Assembly (NCBI RefSeq): GCF_022899935.1
Contig: NZ_JALJCJ010000001.1
Coordinates: forward strand, 456,053 to 520,052
DNA length: 64,000 nucleotides
Direction of reading: 5' to 3'
Source: Shinella curvata
GTDB lineage: Bacteria > Pseudomonadota > Alphaproteobacteria > Rhizobiales > Rhizobiaceae
Positions 44,252 through 52,493 of this stretch are shown one piece after another; positions within the stretch are counted from its first letter, which is position 1, and the number at the start of each line of letters is the position of its first letter. Position numbers and translations under genes: made by a program. The notes beneath the pieces are model-generated. The model did no database searches, was not told the origin of the DNA, and saw only the letters and a list, made by a program, of their open reading frames with translations.

Positions 44252-45078
44252 GCTTCGTCACCACCCTCATCCCCGCGCAGGCCCCGCCCGCGGCTCCGCC
44301 GAAACCCTTCACCCTCGGCCGCTTCTTCGGCAATGCCTTCCTCGGCGTCTGGCTGGCGCTCGCCGTCGGCATCTTCATGATGATCGCAGGCGGCTGGGAT
44401 CCGGAGAAATTCGCGAAATACGGCCCGAACTACCTGTCCGGCCTCGGCGTGACCCTGTTGCTCGTTGCCTTGTCGGTCGCGCTCGGCGCCCTTCTGTCGC
44501 TGCCACTCGCCTTTGCCCGCATGTCGAAGAACCCGGTCCTGTCGTGGATCGCCTACGGCTATGTCTATTTCTTCCGTGGCACGCCGCTGCTCACCCAGCT
44601 CTTCCTCGTCTATTATGGTCTGGGCAGTTTTTCCGCCGAGCTGAAGGCCTGGGGGCTCTGGTGGTTCTTCCGCGATGCCTGGAACTGCGCACTGCTCACC
44701 TTCACGCTCAACACCGCTGCCTATCAGGCGGAAATCCTGCGCGGCGCCATCGAGAGCGTGCCACGCGGCCAGCACGAGGGTGCCGATGCGCTTGGCCTGC
44801 CGAAGAAGGTGGCCTTCTTCAAGGTCATCCTGCCGCAAGCCCTCATCGTGGCCCTGCGCCCCTACGGCAATGAAATCATTCTCATGATCAAGGGGTCGGC
44901 CATCGTCGCCATCGTGACGGTACTCGACCTGATGGGCCAGACCCGCCTCGCCTTCTCGCGCACCTTCGACTACCAGGCCTATCTCTGGGCGGCACTCATG
45001 TATCTCCTTATGGTGGAGCTTCTGCGCAACCTTTGGGCTTGGCTGGAAACCCGCCTGACGCGCCACCTGAAGCGCTGA
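44248..45078 (+). CDS. Amino-acid ABC transporter permease (HisM/OccM type)
   Basis: The 276-residue protein has a longer, proline-rich N-terminus (AQAPPAAPPKPFTLG), about five helices, FRGTPLLTQLFLVYYGLG, and the EAA loop EGADALGLPKK followed by LPQ. It is translationally coupled to the permease upstream. A hairpin follows at 45080 and the next gene is usg, so no ATP-binding subunit is encoded in this cluster; the transporter must borrow or share an ATPase encoded elsewhere. Confidence 0.92.
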   Translation: MSFVTTLIPAQAPPAAPPKPFTLGRFFGNAFLGVWLALAVGIFMMIAGGWDPEKFAKYGPNYLSGLGVTLLLVALSVALGALLSLPLAFARMSKNPVLSWIAYGYVYFFRGTPLLTQLFLVYYGLGSFSAELKAWGLWWFFRDAWNCALLTFTLNTAAYQAEILRGAIESVPRGQHEGADALGLPKKVAFFKVILPQALIVALRPYGNEIILMIKGSAIVAIVTVLDLMGQTRLAFSRTFDYQAYLWAALMYLLMVELLRNLWAWLETRLTRHLKR

Positions 45079-45079
45079 C

Positions 45080-45116
45080 AGCTTTGGCAGCACTCTCTGG
45101 GGAGTGCTGCCAAGCT
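45080..45116 (+). terminator. Terminator hairpin after amino-acid importer
   Basis: A long stem pairs TGGCAGCACTC with GAGTGCTGCCA, extended by AGCT on both sides, directly after the last permease stop. The T-tract is weak (TTCTGATTT), so efficiency is uncertain. Confidence 0.6.
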
Positions 45117-45223
45117 TCTGATTTCATAAGAATTATTCCCTTCCGCTACGGGACGTTAAGGCCTCATTAACCTTGCAGGCGCTCAATCATAGGGACCATC
45201 ATTCATCACGCAATGAGGTCCCT

Positions 45224-45490
45224 ATGACGAACGACATGGCAATGCAGCTCAAGGGCTACGGCATGACCACGGCCCAGATCCTCTACCGCATGCCCGATCA
45301 CCAGCAATTCCTGCAGACCTATATCTGGCAGCACTACGATCTCGCCCCGGATTTCCCCGAGATGAAGAGTTTTCTGAAGTTCTGGCAGGAGAAACTCGAC
45401 GGGCCCATTCACTCCGTCCGCTACGTCCACCGCCGCCTGATCTCGGCGACGGAATGGCGCGCGTTGAAGGGCGAGTTCGTCGTCAACTGA
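45224..45490 (+). CDS. Usg family protein
   Basis: This 88-residue protein is a member of the alphaproteobacterial Usg family (COG5425), recognised from MQLKGYGMTTAQILYRMPDH, IWQHYDLAPDFPEMKSFLKF and HSVRYVHRRLI. Members have been annotated as a possible subunit related to phosphoribosylanthranilate isomerase because of an old trp linkage, but no activity is known. GAGGT precedes the ATG at 45224; the upstream in-frame ATG at 45173 lacks one. It is convergent with the RTX gene, 24 bp away. Confidence 0.87.
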   Translation: MTNDMAMQLKGYGMTTAQILYRMPDHQQFLQTYIWQHYDLAPDFPEMKSFLKFWQEKLDGPIHSVRYVHRRLISATEWRALKGEFVVN

Positions 45491-45514
45491 GCGGCGACCA
45501 CTCTGTCCGGCAAC

Positions 45515-46870
45515 TCAAATGACGAAGAAATCCGCTGCGGTGATTGTCGGCGAACCGGTCAAAAAACCGAACTTGACCGGCGCATAAGTGGTCGCCGATC
45601 CGTCGCGATCGAAGAACAGGTCACCTGTGTTCGAATTGTAGAGAACCCGGTCGTTCGCATCCTTCGCCCCGACCGCGAGATCCTTGAAGGCGGTCGTCGC
45701 GAGGGCACCCGCCGCAAGGCCGAGGAAAACCGCGTTGTCGATCTGGATCGTGTCGGCCGCGGCATTGAAATCGCTGATCGTGTCGACATTGGTCGTGGCA
45801 TTGAGCGTAGTGTTGAAGACGAAGGTGTCGTTGCCGGCGCCGCCCGCCAGCGTATCCTTGCCGCCGTAACCGCGCAGGGCATCATTGCCGCCGCCGCCCT
45901 TGAGGATATTGGCGCCGGCATTGCCGAAAATCGTTTGCGCAAAATCGTTGCCCGTCAGGTTGATCGCGGTCGTGCCGCTCACGCTGGCCGTTTCCATGCG
46001 CTCCACTTCGACGCCACTGCGCAGCGTATAGCTCGCCGAGGCAAAAAGCCGGTCTCCCGTACCGCCGCCAGCGGCTTCCACGATGAGGTCGGCGGCGCTA
46101 TTGACGTAGTACCGGTCATTTCCAGCGCCACCTGTCATATTGTCGGTGCCGACGCCGCCGTCCAGCAGATCGTTGCCGGATCCCCCATCGAGCGTATCGT
46201 TTCCGTCTTCGCCGTAAAGCACGTCGTGTGATACGCCGCCGGTAAGGGTGTCATTGCCGGACCCGCCGCGCACCTCTCCTTCGAGCATTCCGAGGCGACT
46301 ATCCAGAACGTCGTTTCCGCCGCCGAGGGACGTCATACCGCTGATGAAGCCGTGGTTCACGACCGTATCGTTGGCCTCGTGGAGGCTGATCGCGTAAAAG
46401 GTCGAGGTGATGTCGCCTTTGTTGATGATTTTATTGGTCTGGTCGCTCGTCCCGTTGACGTAGACCGCGTAGCTTTCACCCTGAATGAGGCCGGTATTCG
46501 TGATCGTATTGTTGCCGCCTGAAAGTGTGACGGCATTGAAGCTGGCAATTGTTCCGGCATTGGTGACTTTATTGTACGATCCTTCGGCATAGATTCCGTA
46601 GGAAATCCCGACGACACTTCCCGAGGCATTCACCACGGAGTTGTTCGTCCCACTCGCGTTGCCAAACCAAATTCCGATAAATTCGCCGAACACGTCACCC
46701 GCGACCGTTACTCTGTTGTTGCTATCACCCTTTATTCCATTACCGCCGTTTCCCGAGGCCGACACCGTTGTATTCTGTGCAATATAGACATAGTCGAATG
46801 TCGTGATCGTAACCGCGTTCGTGTTCGCGGCGGTGACGACGAGATCATATGTGTAGGAATACGTGGCCAT
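45515..46870 (-). CDS. Secreted beta-helix / RTX calcium-binding protein
   Basis: This 451-residue protein has no signal peptide. Residues 30-190 contain repeats of the pattern N-x-[VIT]-x-N-x-G-x-[IV] (NAGTIASFNAV, NTGLIQGESYAV, NKGDITSTFYAI), suggesting a right-handed beta-helix. Then come six to eight RTX nonapeptides (GGSGNDTLTGG, GEDGNDTLDGG, GGSGNDLLDGG) in two blocks, and a C-terminal DTISDFNAAADTIQID region typical of type I secreted proteins. It should be exported by a type I system elsewhere and bind calcium. GAGGAGGG precedes the ATG at 46870. The target is unknown. Confidence 0.88.
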   Translation of the reverse strand: MATYSYTYDLVVTAANTNAVTITTFDYVYIAQNTTVSASGNGGNGIKGDSNNRVTVAGDVFGEFIGIWFGNASGTNNSVVNASGSVVGISYGIYAEGSYNKVTNAGTIASFNAVTLSGGNNTITNTGLIQGESYAVYVNGTSDQTNKIINKGDITSTFYAISLHEANDTVVNHGFISGMTSLGGGNDVLDSRLGMLEGEVRGGSGNDTLTGGVSHDVLYGEDGNDTLDGGSGNDLLDGGVGTDNMTGGAGNDRYYVNSAADLIVEAAGGGTGDRLFASASYTLRSGVEVERMETASVSGTTAINLTGNDFAQTIFGNAGANILKGGGGNDALRGYGGKDTLAGGAGNDTFVFNTTLNATTNVDTISDFNAAADTIQIDNAVFLGLAAGALATTAFKDLAVGAKDANDRVLYNSNTGDLFFDRDGSATTYAPVKFGFLTGSPTITAADFFVI

Positions 46871-47129
46871 TGTACCCTCCTCGCGTTGCTTTACGGACAG
46901 AGTGTCGTTGCGGGCCAGCGTCTCCAACCGGGCGATGCCTCACTCCCTGGACGGAGCGCCGCGCGCGATTGAAGCTCAAGGAATCCACGGCTGAGGGCTC
47001 GGACGCTTATGAACCGACGCCTGCGCAACGCATCCATGATACCAGCAAATCACGAAATCGAACATAAGCGCTTATTAAAATTAGCGCATCCGGATGCAAC
47101 CAATCCGAACCCGTCGCCCAACAGCAGGG

Positions 47130-47858
47130 TTAAACGTGCACCGAGCCGTGCGCCAGTTCGGTATCGGACATGTCCACCTTCAGCGAAAAATAGGCGATGA
47201 CGGCATAGAAAACCGCGATAAGGCCGATGACCACCATGCCCGGCACCGGGCCCAGCGCGGCGTTCGCCACCACATGCTCCACCGCGAGCGTCATGTCGCG
47301 GCCGGCCGTCGCCGGCTTCTGCATCATCGAGGATGAGATCTTCAGCGCCCAGGCGAGCAGCAGGATGAGATAGAGCCAGCAATAGTTCCGCCTGAGACGC
47401 CGACAGGTGGCATCACGATAGCTGATGAGGAATTCCGGCTTTCGCAGGCTCTTGGCGATGGGGGCCGCCCAGTCGAGGTCGAGGGCGGCGCGCGGGTTGA
47501 GGATTTCGGCGAAATAGAACCGCTCCAGCTGGCGCACCCGCGCCCGGTAGACATCGAAGAATCGGTAGCGCCGCGCCTCGATCATCAGAAGCAGCGAGAC
47601 CAGCAGCATGGCGAAGAGCAGGACGCCGTGATGCGAGGTCGGCGTCGAGAGCGACACCGAGAGCAATGCCGCCACCACCGTGATCGCCCAGTTCGACGTT
47701 CGGTCGATGCGGTCGCGCCAGCCGGCCATCCGGCCAAGCTCACCGCGATAATAATGCACCATGGTGTTGATCGTCTCCATCGGCGTCGCCGGCAGGGCGG
47801 GACTGCCTGCACGCTTGGCCTCGGCGGAAAGCGACAAGGGGGACATATCGGCGGGCAT
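47130..47858 (-). CDS. DUF2270 membrane protein
   Basis: This 242-residue protein has four or so membrane helices and the DUF2270 pattern: METINTMVHYYRGELGRMAG, DRIDRTSNWAITVVAALL, LMIEARRYRFFDVYRARVRQLER and FYFAEILNP. The family has no known function. GGAGGA stands before the ATG. It is followed after 259 bp by the RTX gene on the same strand, with low-complexity sequence and no terminator that I can identify in the gap. The methyltransferase gene is divergent on the other side. Confidence 0.85.
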   Translation of the reverse strand: MPADMSPLSLSAEAKRAGSPALPATPMETINTMVHYYRGELGRMAGWRDRIDRTSNWAITVVAALLSVSLSTPTSHHGVLLFAMLLVSLLLMIEARRYRFFDVYRARVRQLERFYFAEILNPRAALDLDWAAPIAKSLRKPEFLISYRDATCRRLRRNYCWLYLILLLAWALKISSSMMQKPATAGRDMTLAVEHVVANAALGPVPGMVVIGLIAVFYAVIAYFSLKVDMSDTELAHGSVHV

Positions 47859-48011
47859 ATCATTCCTCCAACTGTCTTTTTGGTCTTGGAAGGATCATGC
47901 GCCTCTTTCACCAATTGATAAATGCCTATTTGCACTTAGGGACTGAAGTGTCCGCTGCGGGCGACCATTGGCGCATAGCGTTCTCCATTGCCAAAACGCC
48001 GGGCGGCCCGT

Positions 48012-48839
48012 ATGAGACGCCGCATGAAAAAGATCGACGAAGACGCGCTCGCGGAAGCCTATAACCGCGCCCTTTCGCTGGAAAAATCCGGCGATTTCGA
48101 TGCCGCCGCCAAAGCCTATGCGGAAGTGCTGGCACTCGACCCGGAAGACCATGGCGGTGCGGCCGTGCGCCTTGCCTCGATGGGCCGCGGCGACACGCCG
48201 GAAAAGGCGCCGGATGCCTATGTCGCCACCCTCTTCGACCAGCATGCCGAAGTGTTCGAGGACGTGCTCGTCGAACAGCTCGGCTATTGCGTTCCGCTTC
48301 TGGTGCGTCAGCGCTTTCAGGACCTCAAGATGGGTCCGTTCCAGCGCGTGCTCGACCTCGGCTGCGGCACGGGTCTGACCGGCGGCGCGCTGCGCGATAT
48401 GGCGGACGACATCACCGGCGTCGATCTGTCGGAAAACATGGTCGAAGTCGCCCACGAAAAGGACCTCTACGAGACGCTCTACGTCGCCGAGGCCGTCGAT
48501 TTCCTCGATGACAACGACGACGAGCCCTTTGACCTGATCACTGCGACCGACGTGCTGCCCTATCTCGGCGCGCTGGAGCCGCTGTTCTTCGGCGCCGCCG
48601 AAAACCTCGTGGCCGGCGGACACTTCATCTTCTCGTCGGAAACGCTGCCGGCCGATAGCTTCGCCGGCCGCCCCTTCATGGTCGGCCCGCACCAGCGCTT
48701 TGCCCATGCGCCTGATTATGTCCGCCAGCGCCTCGACGAAACCGGTTTCGACCTCGTCGAGATCACCGATATCACCGTGCGCATGGAAGAAGGCGAGCCG
48801 ATTGCCGGCCATCTCGTGCTGGCAAAATATCGCGGCTGA
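48012..48839 (+). CDS. SAM-dependent methyltransferase with N-terminal TPR-like segment
   Basis: This protein of about 275 residues begins with a TPR-like helical hairpin (AYNRALSLEKSGDFDAAAKA then YAEVLALDPEDHGGA) followed by a class I methyltransferase: the SAM-binding VLDLGCGTGLTGGALRDM, the acidic strand TGVDLSENMVEVA and the post-motif FDLITATDVLPYLG. The VDLSENM motif fits small-molecule methyltransferases, and the TPR suggests protein contacts. The substrate is unknown. The start is uncertain: ATG at 48012 or 48024, neither with a strong ribosome-binding site. It precedes the reductase gene at 48935 on the same strand. Confidence 0.87.
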   Translation: MRRRMKKIDEDALAEAYNRALSLEKSGDFDAAAKAYAEVLALDPEDHGGAAVRLASMGRGDTPEKAPDAYVATLFDQHAEVFEDVLVEQLGYCVPLLVRQRFQDLKMGPFQRVLDLGCGTGLTGGALRDMADDITGVDLSENMVEVAHEKDLYETLYVAEAVDFLDDNDDEPFDLITATDVLPYLGALEPLFFGAAENLVAGGHFIFSSETLPADSFAGRPFMVGPHQRFAHAPDYVRQRLDETGFDLVEITDITVRMEEGEPIAGHLVLAKYRG

Positions 48840-48934
48840 CCGGCGCGGGGTATTGCCCCTGACACAAGAGAAACACTTTCGCCGGAAACGATGATCCGCT
48901 ACACCTCCTACCAGCAATTGCAGGAGGTTACGGC

Positions 48935-49807
48935 ATGGCAAAGGTTGCGTTCATCGGTCTCGGTGTCATGGGTTATCCCATGGCCGGCCACCTGAAGGTC
49001 AAGGGCGGCCATGAGGTCGCGGTCTATAACCGCACCTTCGCTAAGGCGGAAAAATGGGCGGCCGAATTCGGCGGCACGGCGTTCCGCACCCCGGCCGAGG
49101 CCGCAAAGGACGCCGACTTCGTCTTCACCTGCGTCGGCAATGACGACGATCTGCGCTCCGTCACCACCGCCAGCGATGGCGTGATCGAAGGCATGAAGCC
49201 GGGCGCCACGCTCATCGACAACACCACCGCCTCCGCCGAAGTCGCCCGCGAGCTCGATGCCGCCTGCAAGGCCAAGGGGCTGCATTTCATCGATGCCCCC
49301 GTCTCCGGCGGCCAGGCCGGCGCTGAAAACGGTGTCCTGACCGTCATGTGCGGCGGCGAGGAAGCGGCTTTCGAAAAGGCCAGACCCGTCATCGACGCTT
49401 ATGCCCGCATGGTCGGCCGCATGGGCGAGGCAGGCGCCGGCCAGCTCGCCAAGATGGTCAACCAGATCTGCGTGGCCGGCGTGGTGCAAGGCCTTGCCGA
49501 AGCCATCCATTTCGGCAAGCAGGCCGGGCTCGACATGGAGGCGGTCATCGAGGTCATCTCGAAGGGCGCCGCCGGCTCCTGGCAGATGGACAACCGCCAC
49601 AAGACGATGATCGCAGGCAAGTACGATTTCGGCTTCGCCATCGACTGGATGCGCAAGGACCTCGATATCGTCCTGTCTGAAGCCCGCCGCAACGGCGCGA
49701 AGTTGCCGACCACCGCCCTCATCGACCAATTCTATGGCGATGTGCAGGACATGGGCGGCAACCGCTGGGACACGTCCTCGTTGCTTGCCCGTCTCGAACG
49801 GAAATGA
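48935..49807 (+). CDS. NAD(P)-dependent beta-hydroxyacid dehydrogenase
   Basis: The 290-residue enzyme belongs to the 3-hydroxyisobutyrate / tartronate semialdehyde reductase family. The Rossmann motif is VAFIGLGVMGYPMAGHLK, the substrate-binding segment is FIDAPVSGGQAGAENGVLTV, and the catalytic Lys lies in GAGQLAKMVNQICVAG, with the C-terminal helical domain following. The exact acid substrate cannot be assigned; tartronate semialdehyde, 3-hydroxyisobutyrate and related acids are all possible. AGGAGG precedes the ATG. The next gene overlaps its stop by four bases, forming a coupled pair. Confidence 0.92.
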   Translation: MAKVAFIGLGVMGYPMAGHLKVKGGHEVAVYNRTFAKAEKWAAEFGGTAFRTPAEAAKDADFVFTCVGNDDDLRSVTTASDGVIEGMKPGATLIDNTTASAEVARELDAACKAKGLHFIDAPVSGGQAGAENGVLTVMCGGEEAAFEKARPVIDAYARMVGRMGEAGAGQLAKMVNQICVAGVVQGLAEAIHFGKQAGLDMEAVIEVISKGAAGSWQMDNRHKTMIAGKYDFGFAIDWMRKDLDIVLSEARRNGAKLPTTALIDQFYGDVQDMGGNRWDTSSLLARLERK

Positions 49808-50463
49808 TCGGCAAGGCCTCCACCGCCGACGAAATCGTCAATTACCTCCGATCCCTGCGATCGGAGGAAGCCATCGCCGGCATGGAGCGTTTCGGCATCG
49901 TCACGGAAACGGCGCTCGGCATTTCCAATCCCGATTTGCGGAGAATCGGCCGCCTGACGGGCAAGGATCACGCCCGCGCCTTCACCCTATGGGCAAGCGG
50001 CATCCGCGAAGCCCGCATGCTGGCGCTCTATACACTGGAACCGAAGAGGCTGTCGGCTGACGCGGCATGGGGTCTGGCCGCGGATTTCAATTCCTGGGAG
50101 ATCGTCGATAACGCGGCGGATATCTTTGTCGAGGCGGGACTAGTCGGGCTGATCCCCGACTTTGCGGCTGACGAGCGGGAATTCGTGCGCCGCACGGCCT
50201 TTGCGATGATCGCGGGCGCGGCCGTTCATCTGAAGAAGGAACCGGACGCGACACTGATCGCCTGGCTCGACCTTATCGAGGACCATGCCGGCGACGCGCG
50301 AAACTTTGTGAAGAAGGCGGTCAACTGGGCGCTGCGCAATGTCGGCAAACGCAGCCACGCCTGCCACGCGCCGGCCGTCGCGCTTGCGCAAAAACTCTCC
50401 GAGAGCACGGACAAGACGGCGCGCTGGATCGGCAAGGATGCCGTGCGCGAGCTGACGGACTAG
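49804..50463 (+). CDS. AlkD-like DNA alkylation repair protein
   Basis: This 219-residue all-helical protein belongs to the HEAT-like-repeat DNA glycosylase (AlkC/AlkD) family. FNSWEIVDNAADIF carries Trp and Asp four residues apart, matching the catalytic Trp-Asp pair of AlkD, and VKKAVNWALRNVGKRS is the other conserved block containing a Trp. It should excise bulky or charged alkylated bases. It overlaps the reductase gene (ATGA); the pairing with a metabolic reductase seems fortuitous but makes them co-expressed. Confidence 0.9.
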   Translation: MIGKASTADEIVNYLRSLRSEEAIAGMERFGIVTETALGISNPDLRRIGRLTGKDHARAFTLWASGIREARMLALYTLEPKRLSADAAWGLAADFNSWEIVDNAADIFVEAGLVGLIPDFAADEREFVRRTAFAMIAGAAVHLKKEPDATLIAWLDLIEDHAGDARNFVKKAVNWALRNVGKRSHACHAPAVALAQKLSESTDKTARWIGKDAVRELTD

Positions 50464-50547
50464 AAGACCCTCGCCCGTATCAAGCGCTAGGAACCATCAG
50501 CAAAGTCGTGAAGCGGTTTGCGTCCGGAAACGCGCGGCCCAGAGGCC

Positions 50548-51036
50548 TCAGTCGTCACCGCTCTTCTGGTTGTCCACGACCATGTAGTCGAGCGGCAGCT
50601 CGGTCGTGTACTTGATCTGCTCCATGGCGAAGGCCGAGGAAACGTCGCGGATCTCGATGCGGGCGATCATGCGCTTGTAGAACGCGTCATAGGCGCCGAT
50701 ATCGGGCACGACGACGCGCAGCAGATAGTCCACCTCGCCGCTCATGCGGTAGAATTCCACGACTTCGGGGAACTCGACGATCACTTCCGAAAACCGCTTC
50801 AGCCATTCCGTGGAATGCGAGTTGGTGCGGATCGAGACGAAGACGGTGACCTTGGTGTTGATCTTGACCGGATCGAGCAGCGCGACGCGCTTGCGGATCA
50901 CGCCGTCCTCTTCCATCTTCTGGATGCGCCGCCAGCAGGGCGTGGTCGAAAGCCCGACCTTCTTGGCGAGGTCGGCCACAGCCAGCGTGGAATCTTCCTG
51001 CAAAAGGCGCAGGATTTTGCGGTCCAGACGATCCAT
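50548..51036 (-). CDS. Lrp/AsnC-family transcriptional regulator
   Basis: This 162-residue protein has the Lrp winged helix at the N-terminus (LDRKILRLLQEDSTLAVADL, recognition helix STTPCWRRIQKMEEDGVIRK) and the RAM ligand-binding domain at the C-terminus (VEFYRMSGEVDYLLRVVVPD). Such octameric regulators respond to amino acids. No amino-acid metabolism gene is adjacent, so its targets are probably elsewhere; the uracil-DNA glycosylase and nuclease genes lie on the same strand upstream, 66 bp away. Confidence 0.93.
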   Translation of the reverse strand: MDRLDRKILRLLQEDSTLAVADLAKKVGLSTTPCWRRIQKMEEDGVIRKRVALLDPVKINTKVTVFVSIRTNSHSTEWLKRFSEVIVEFPEVVEFYRMSGEVDYLLRVVVPDIGAYDAFYKRMIARIEIRDVSSAFAMEQIKYTTELPLDYMVVDNQKSGDD

Positions 51037-51102
51037 TGTAGTCCCCTAAGAAATTTAATTCCCTCATACACCGATATTACAGCGAATGAAAAGAATTACA
51101 TT

Positions 51103-51744
51103 TCATTCCGTGAGAGTTTTCACCCGGTTTCGCAATTCAGGCAGAACCTCGATCGAAAACCAGGGATTGCGTCTGAGCCATCCGGTATTGCGCCAGCTCG
51201 GATGCGGGAGCGGCAAGACAGCCGGCGTTTCGTTGCGTCCGAGATGGCGACGCCAGTCACGCACCGTCTCGGTCATGCTCTTCGCCTTCGCCGCGCCGAG
51301 ATGCCAAGCCTGCGCATATTGGCCGATCGCCAGCACCAGCTCCACCTGCGGCATGGCCGCGATCACGCGGGAACGCCAAAGCGGCGCGCATTCCCGGCGT
51401 GGCGGCAGGTCGCTGCCATGGGCGTCATAGCCGGGAAAACAGAAGCCCATCGGCACGATGGCGAATTTTTGCACATCGTAGAACACCTCGCGCGTCACAC
51501 CGAGCCAGTCGCGCAACCGGTCACCGGAGGCGTCGTTGAAAGGCAGTCCACTCTCATGCACCCGTAGCCCCGGCGCCTGCCCGGCAATCAGGATGCGGGC
51601 GGCGGAAGAAAGGACGGCAACGGGCCGCGGCTCATGCGGCAGGCGGTCCGGCGCCCCCTTTGCGGGCGCGTCGCGACAGAGCCGGCAAGCCGCGATGGCC
51701 ACGCGCAACGCGGCCATGTCGTCGGCAGGATTTCGCTCGTCCAT
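51103..51744 (-). CDS. Uracil-DNA glycosylase family protein, probable iron-sulfur type
   Basis: This 213-residue protein has the UDG-superfamily motif RILIAGQAPGLRVHESGLPF and the C-terminal LPLPHPSWRN with the catalytic-loop His. Four cysteines occur as CRLC near residue 20 and a C-x16-C pair (GFCFPGY to RRECAPLW), the layout of the 4Fe-4S families 4/5. It should remove uracil or similar lesions from DNA. ATG at 51744 is chosen because the longer frame to 51882 overlaps the nuclease gene upstream. The secreted nuclease gene ends 14 bp before it. Confidence 0.87.
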   Translation of the reverse strand: MDERNPADDMAALRVAIAACRLCRDAPAKGAPDRLPHEPRPVAVLSSAARILIAGQAPGLRVHESGLPFNDASGDRLRDWLGVTREVFYDVQKFAIVPMGFCFPGYDAHGSDLPPRRECAPLWRSRVIAAMPQVELVLAIGQYAQAWHLGAAKAKSMTETVRDWRRHLGRNETPAVLPLPHPSWRNTGWLRRNPWFSIEVLPELRNRVKTLTE

Positions 51745-51758
51745 CGCACACCGCCCGT

Positions 51759-52325
51759 TCAGCTGAGGCCCAGCATCGACAGAATGCTGCCCAACGCGCC
51801 GGGCTCCCCCTGATGCGTGTCTTCCTGCGGACGCCCGTTCATCCGGCGCCATTGCTGCGGCAGGTCGAATTCCGCGCCCCACAATCCCTTGCGCTCGGCC
51901 TTGGCAAACTGCTCCTCGTCCTCATAGCCGCCATAGGCCACCGCGAGCCCTTCCCGCACCATGCGCTCGCCGAGATCGCCGGCAGTGGTCTCACAGCGTG
52001 CCAGAAGCCGGTCGTATTTGTCCGTGCCCTGAGTGCGGCAGGTGACAGGCCCCGCCCGCAGAAGCTCCGCCAGCCGCGAGCGTGCCGCAACGCCGCAATG
52101 CCAGTCCGCCCCATCCCGCTTGCAGATCTGCATCATCTCGGGCGTATCCATCCCGACGAGACGGATGCGGTGCCCCTCGAGCGTCAGCGTATCGCCATCG
52201 GCCGCCCGTGCGGTTCCGATGATCGTCTCGCCGTGCTGGCCGCCGAGACGCAGCACGATCAGCGCCGTCAGCGCCAGGATCGCCATCGCAACGCCGACAT
52301 CGCGCGCCTTTTTGGAAAGCCCCAT
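51759..52325 (-). CDS. Membrane-anchored thermonuclease (SNase-like)
   Basis: The 188-residue protein has one N-terminal hydrophobic segment (VGVAMAILALTALIVLRLGG), a signal peptide or anchor, then a staphylococcal nuclease-like domain: ADGDTLTLEGHRIRLVGMDT followed by PEMMQ, and KYDRLLARC with a catalytic Arg. The C-terminal 20 residues are disordered. It is likely a calcium-dependent nuclease facing the periplasm. I see no strong ribosome-binding site. The uracil-DNA glycosylase gene follows after 14 bp on the same strand, so the two are probably co-transcribed. Confidence 0.87.
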   Translation of the reverse strand: MGLSKKARDVGVAMAILALTALIVLRLGGQHGETIIGTARAADGDTLTLEGHRIRLVGMDTPEMMQICKRDGADWHCGVAARSRLAELLRAGPVTCRTQGTDKYDRLLARCETTAGDLGERMVREGLAVAYGGYEDEEQFAKAERKGLWGAEFDLPQQWRRMNGRPQEDTHQGEPGALGSILSMLGLS

Positions 52326-52493
52326 GAATCCCGTTTCCTGCCGTTGAGTCCTGCCGCACCGTCATATGCCGAAGCAGCGCCGAATTCACGCTACGGAAAT
52401 GTCGGAATGGTTCGCAAATGGTTTATGCGCGGCAGCATCTTCTTAAGGTTTGCCCCCTAGACTTCAACGTTAACAGCAACCGTTGCAATCGTG

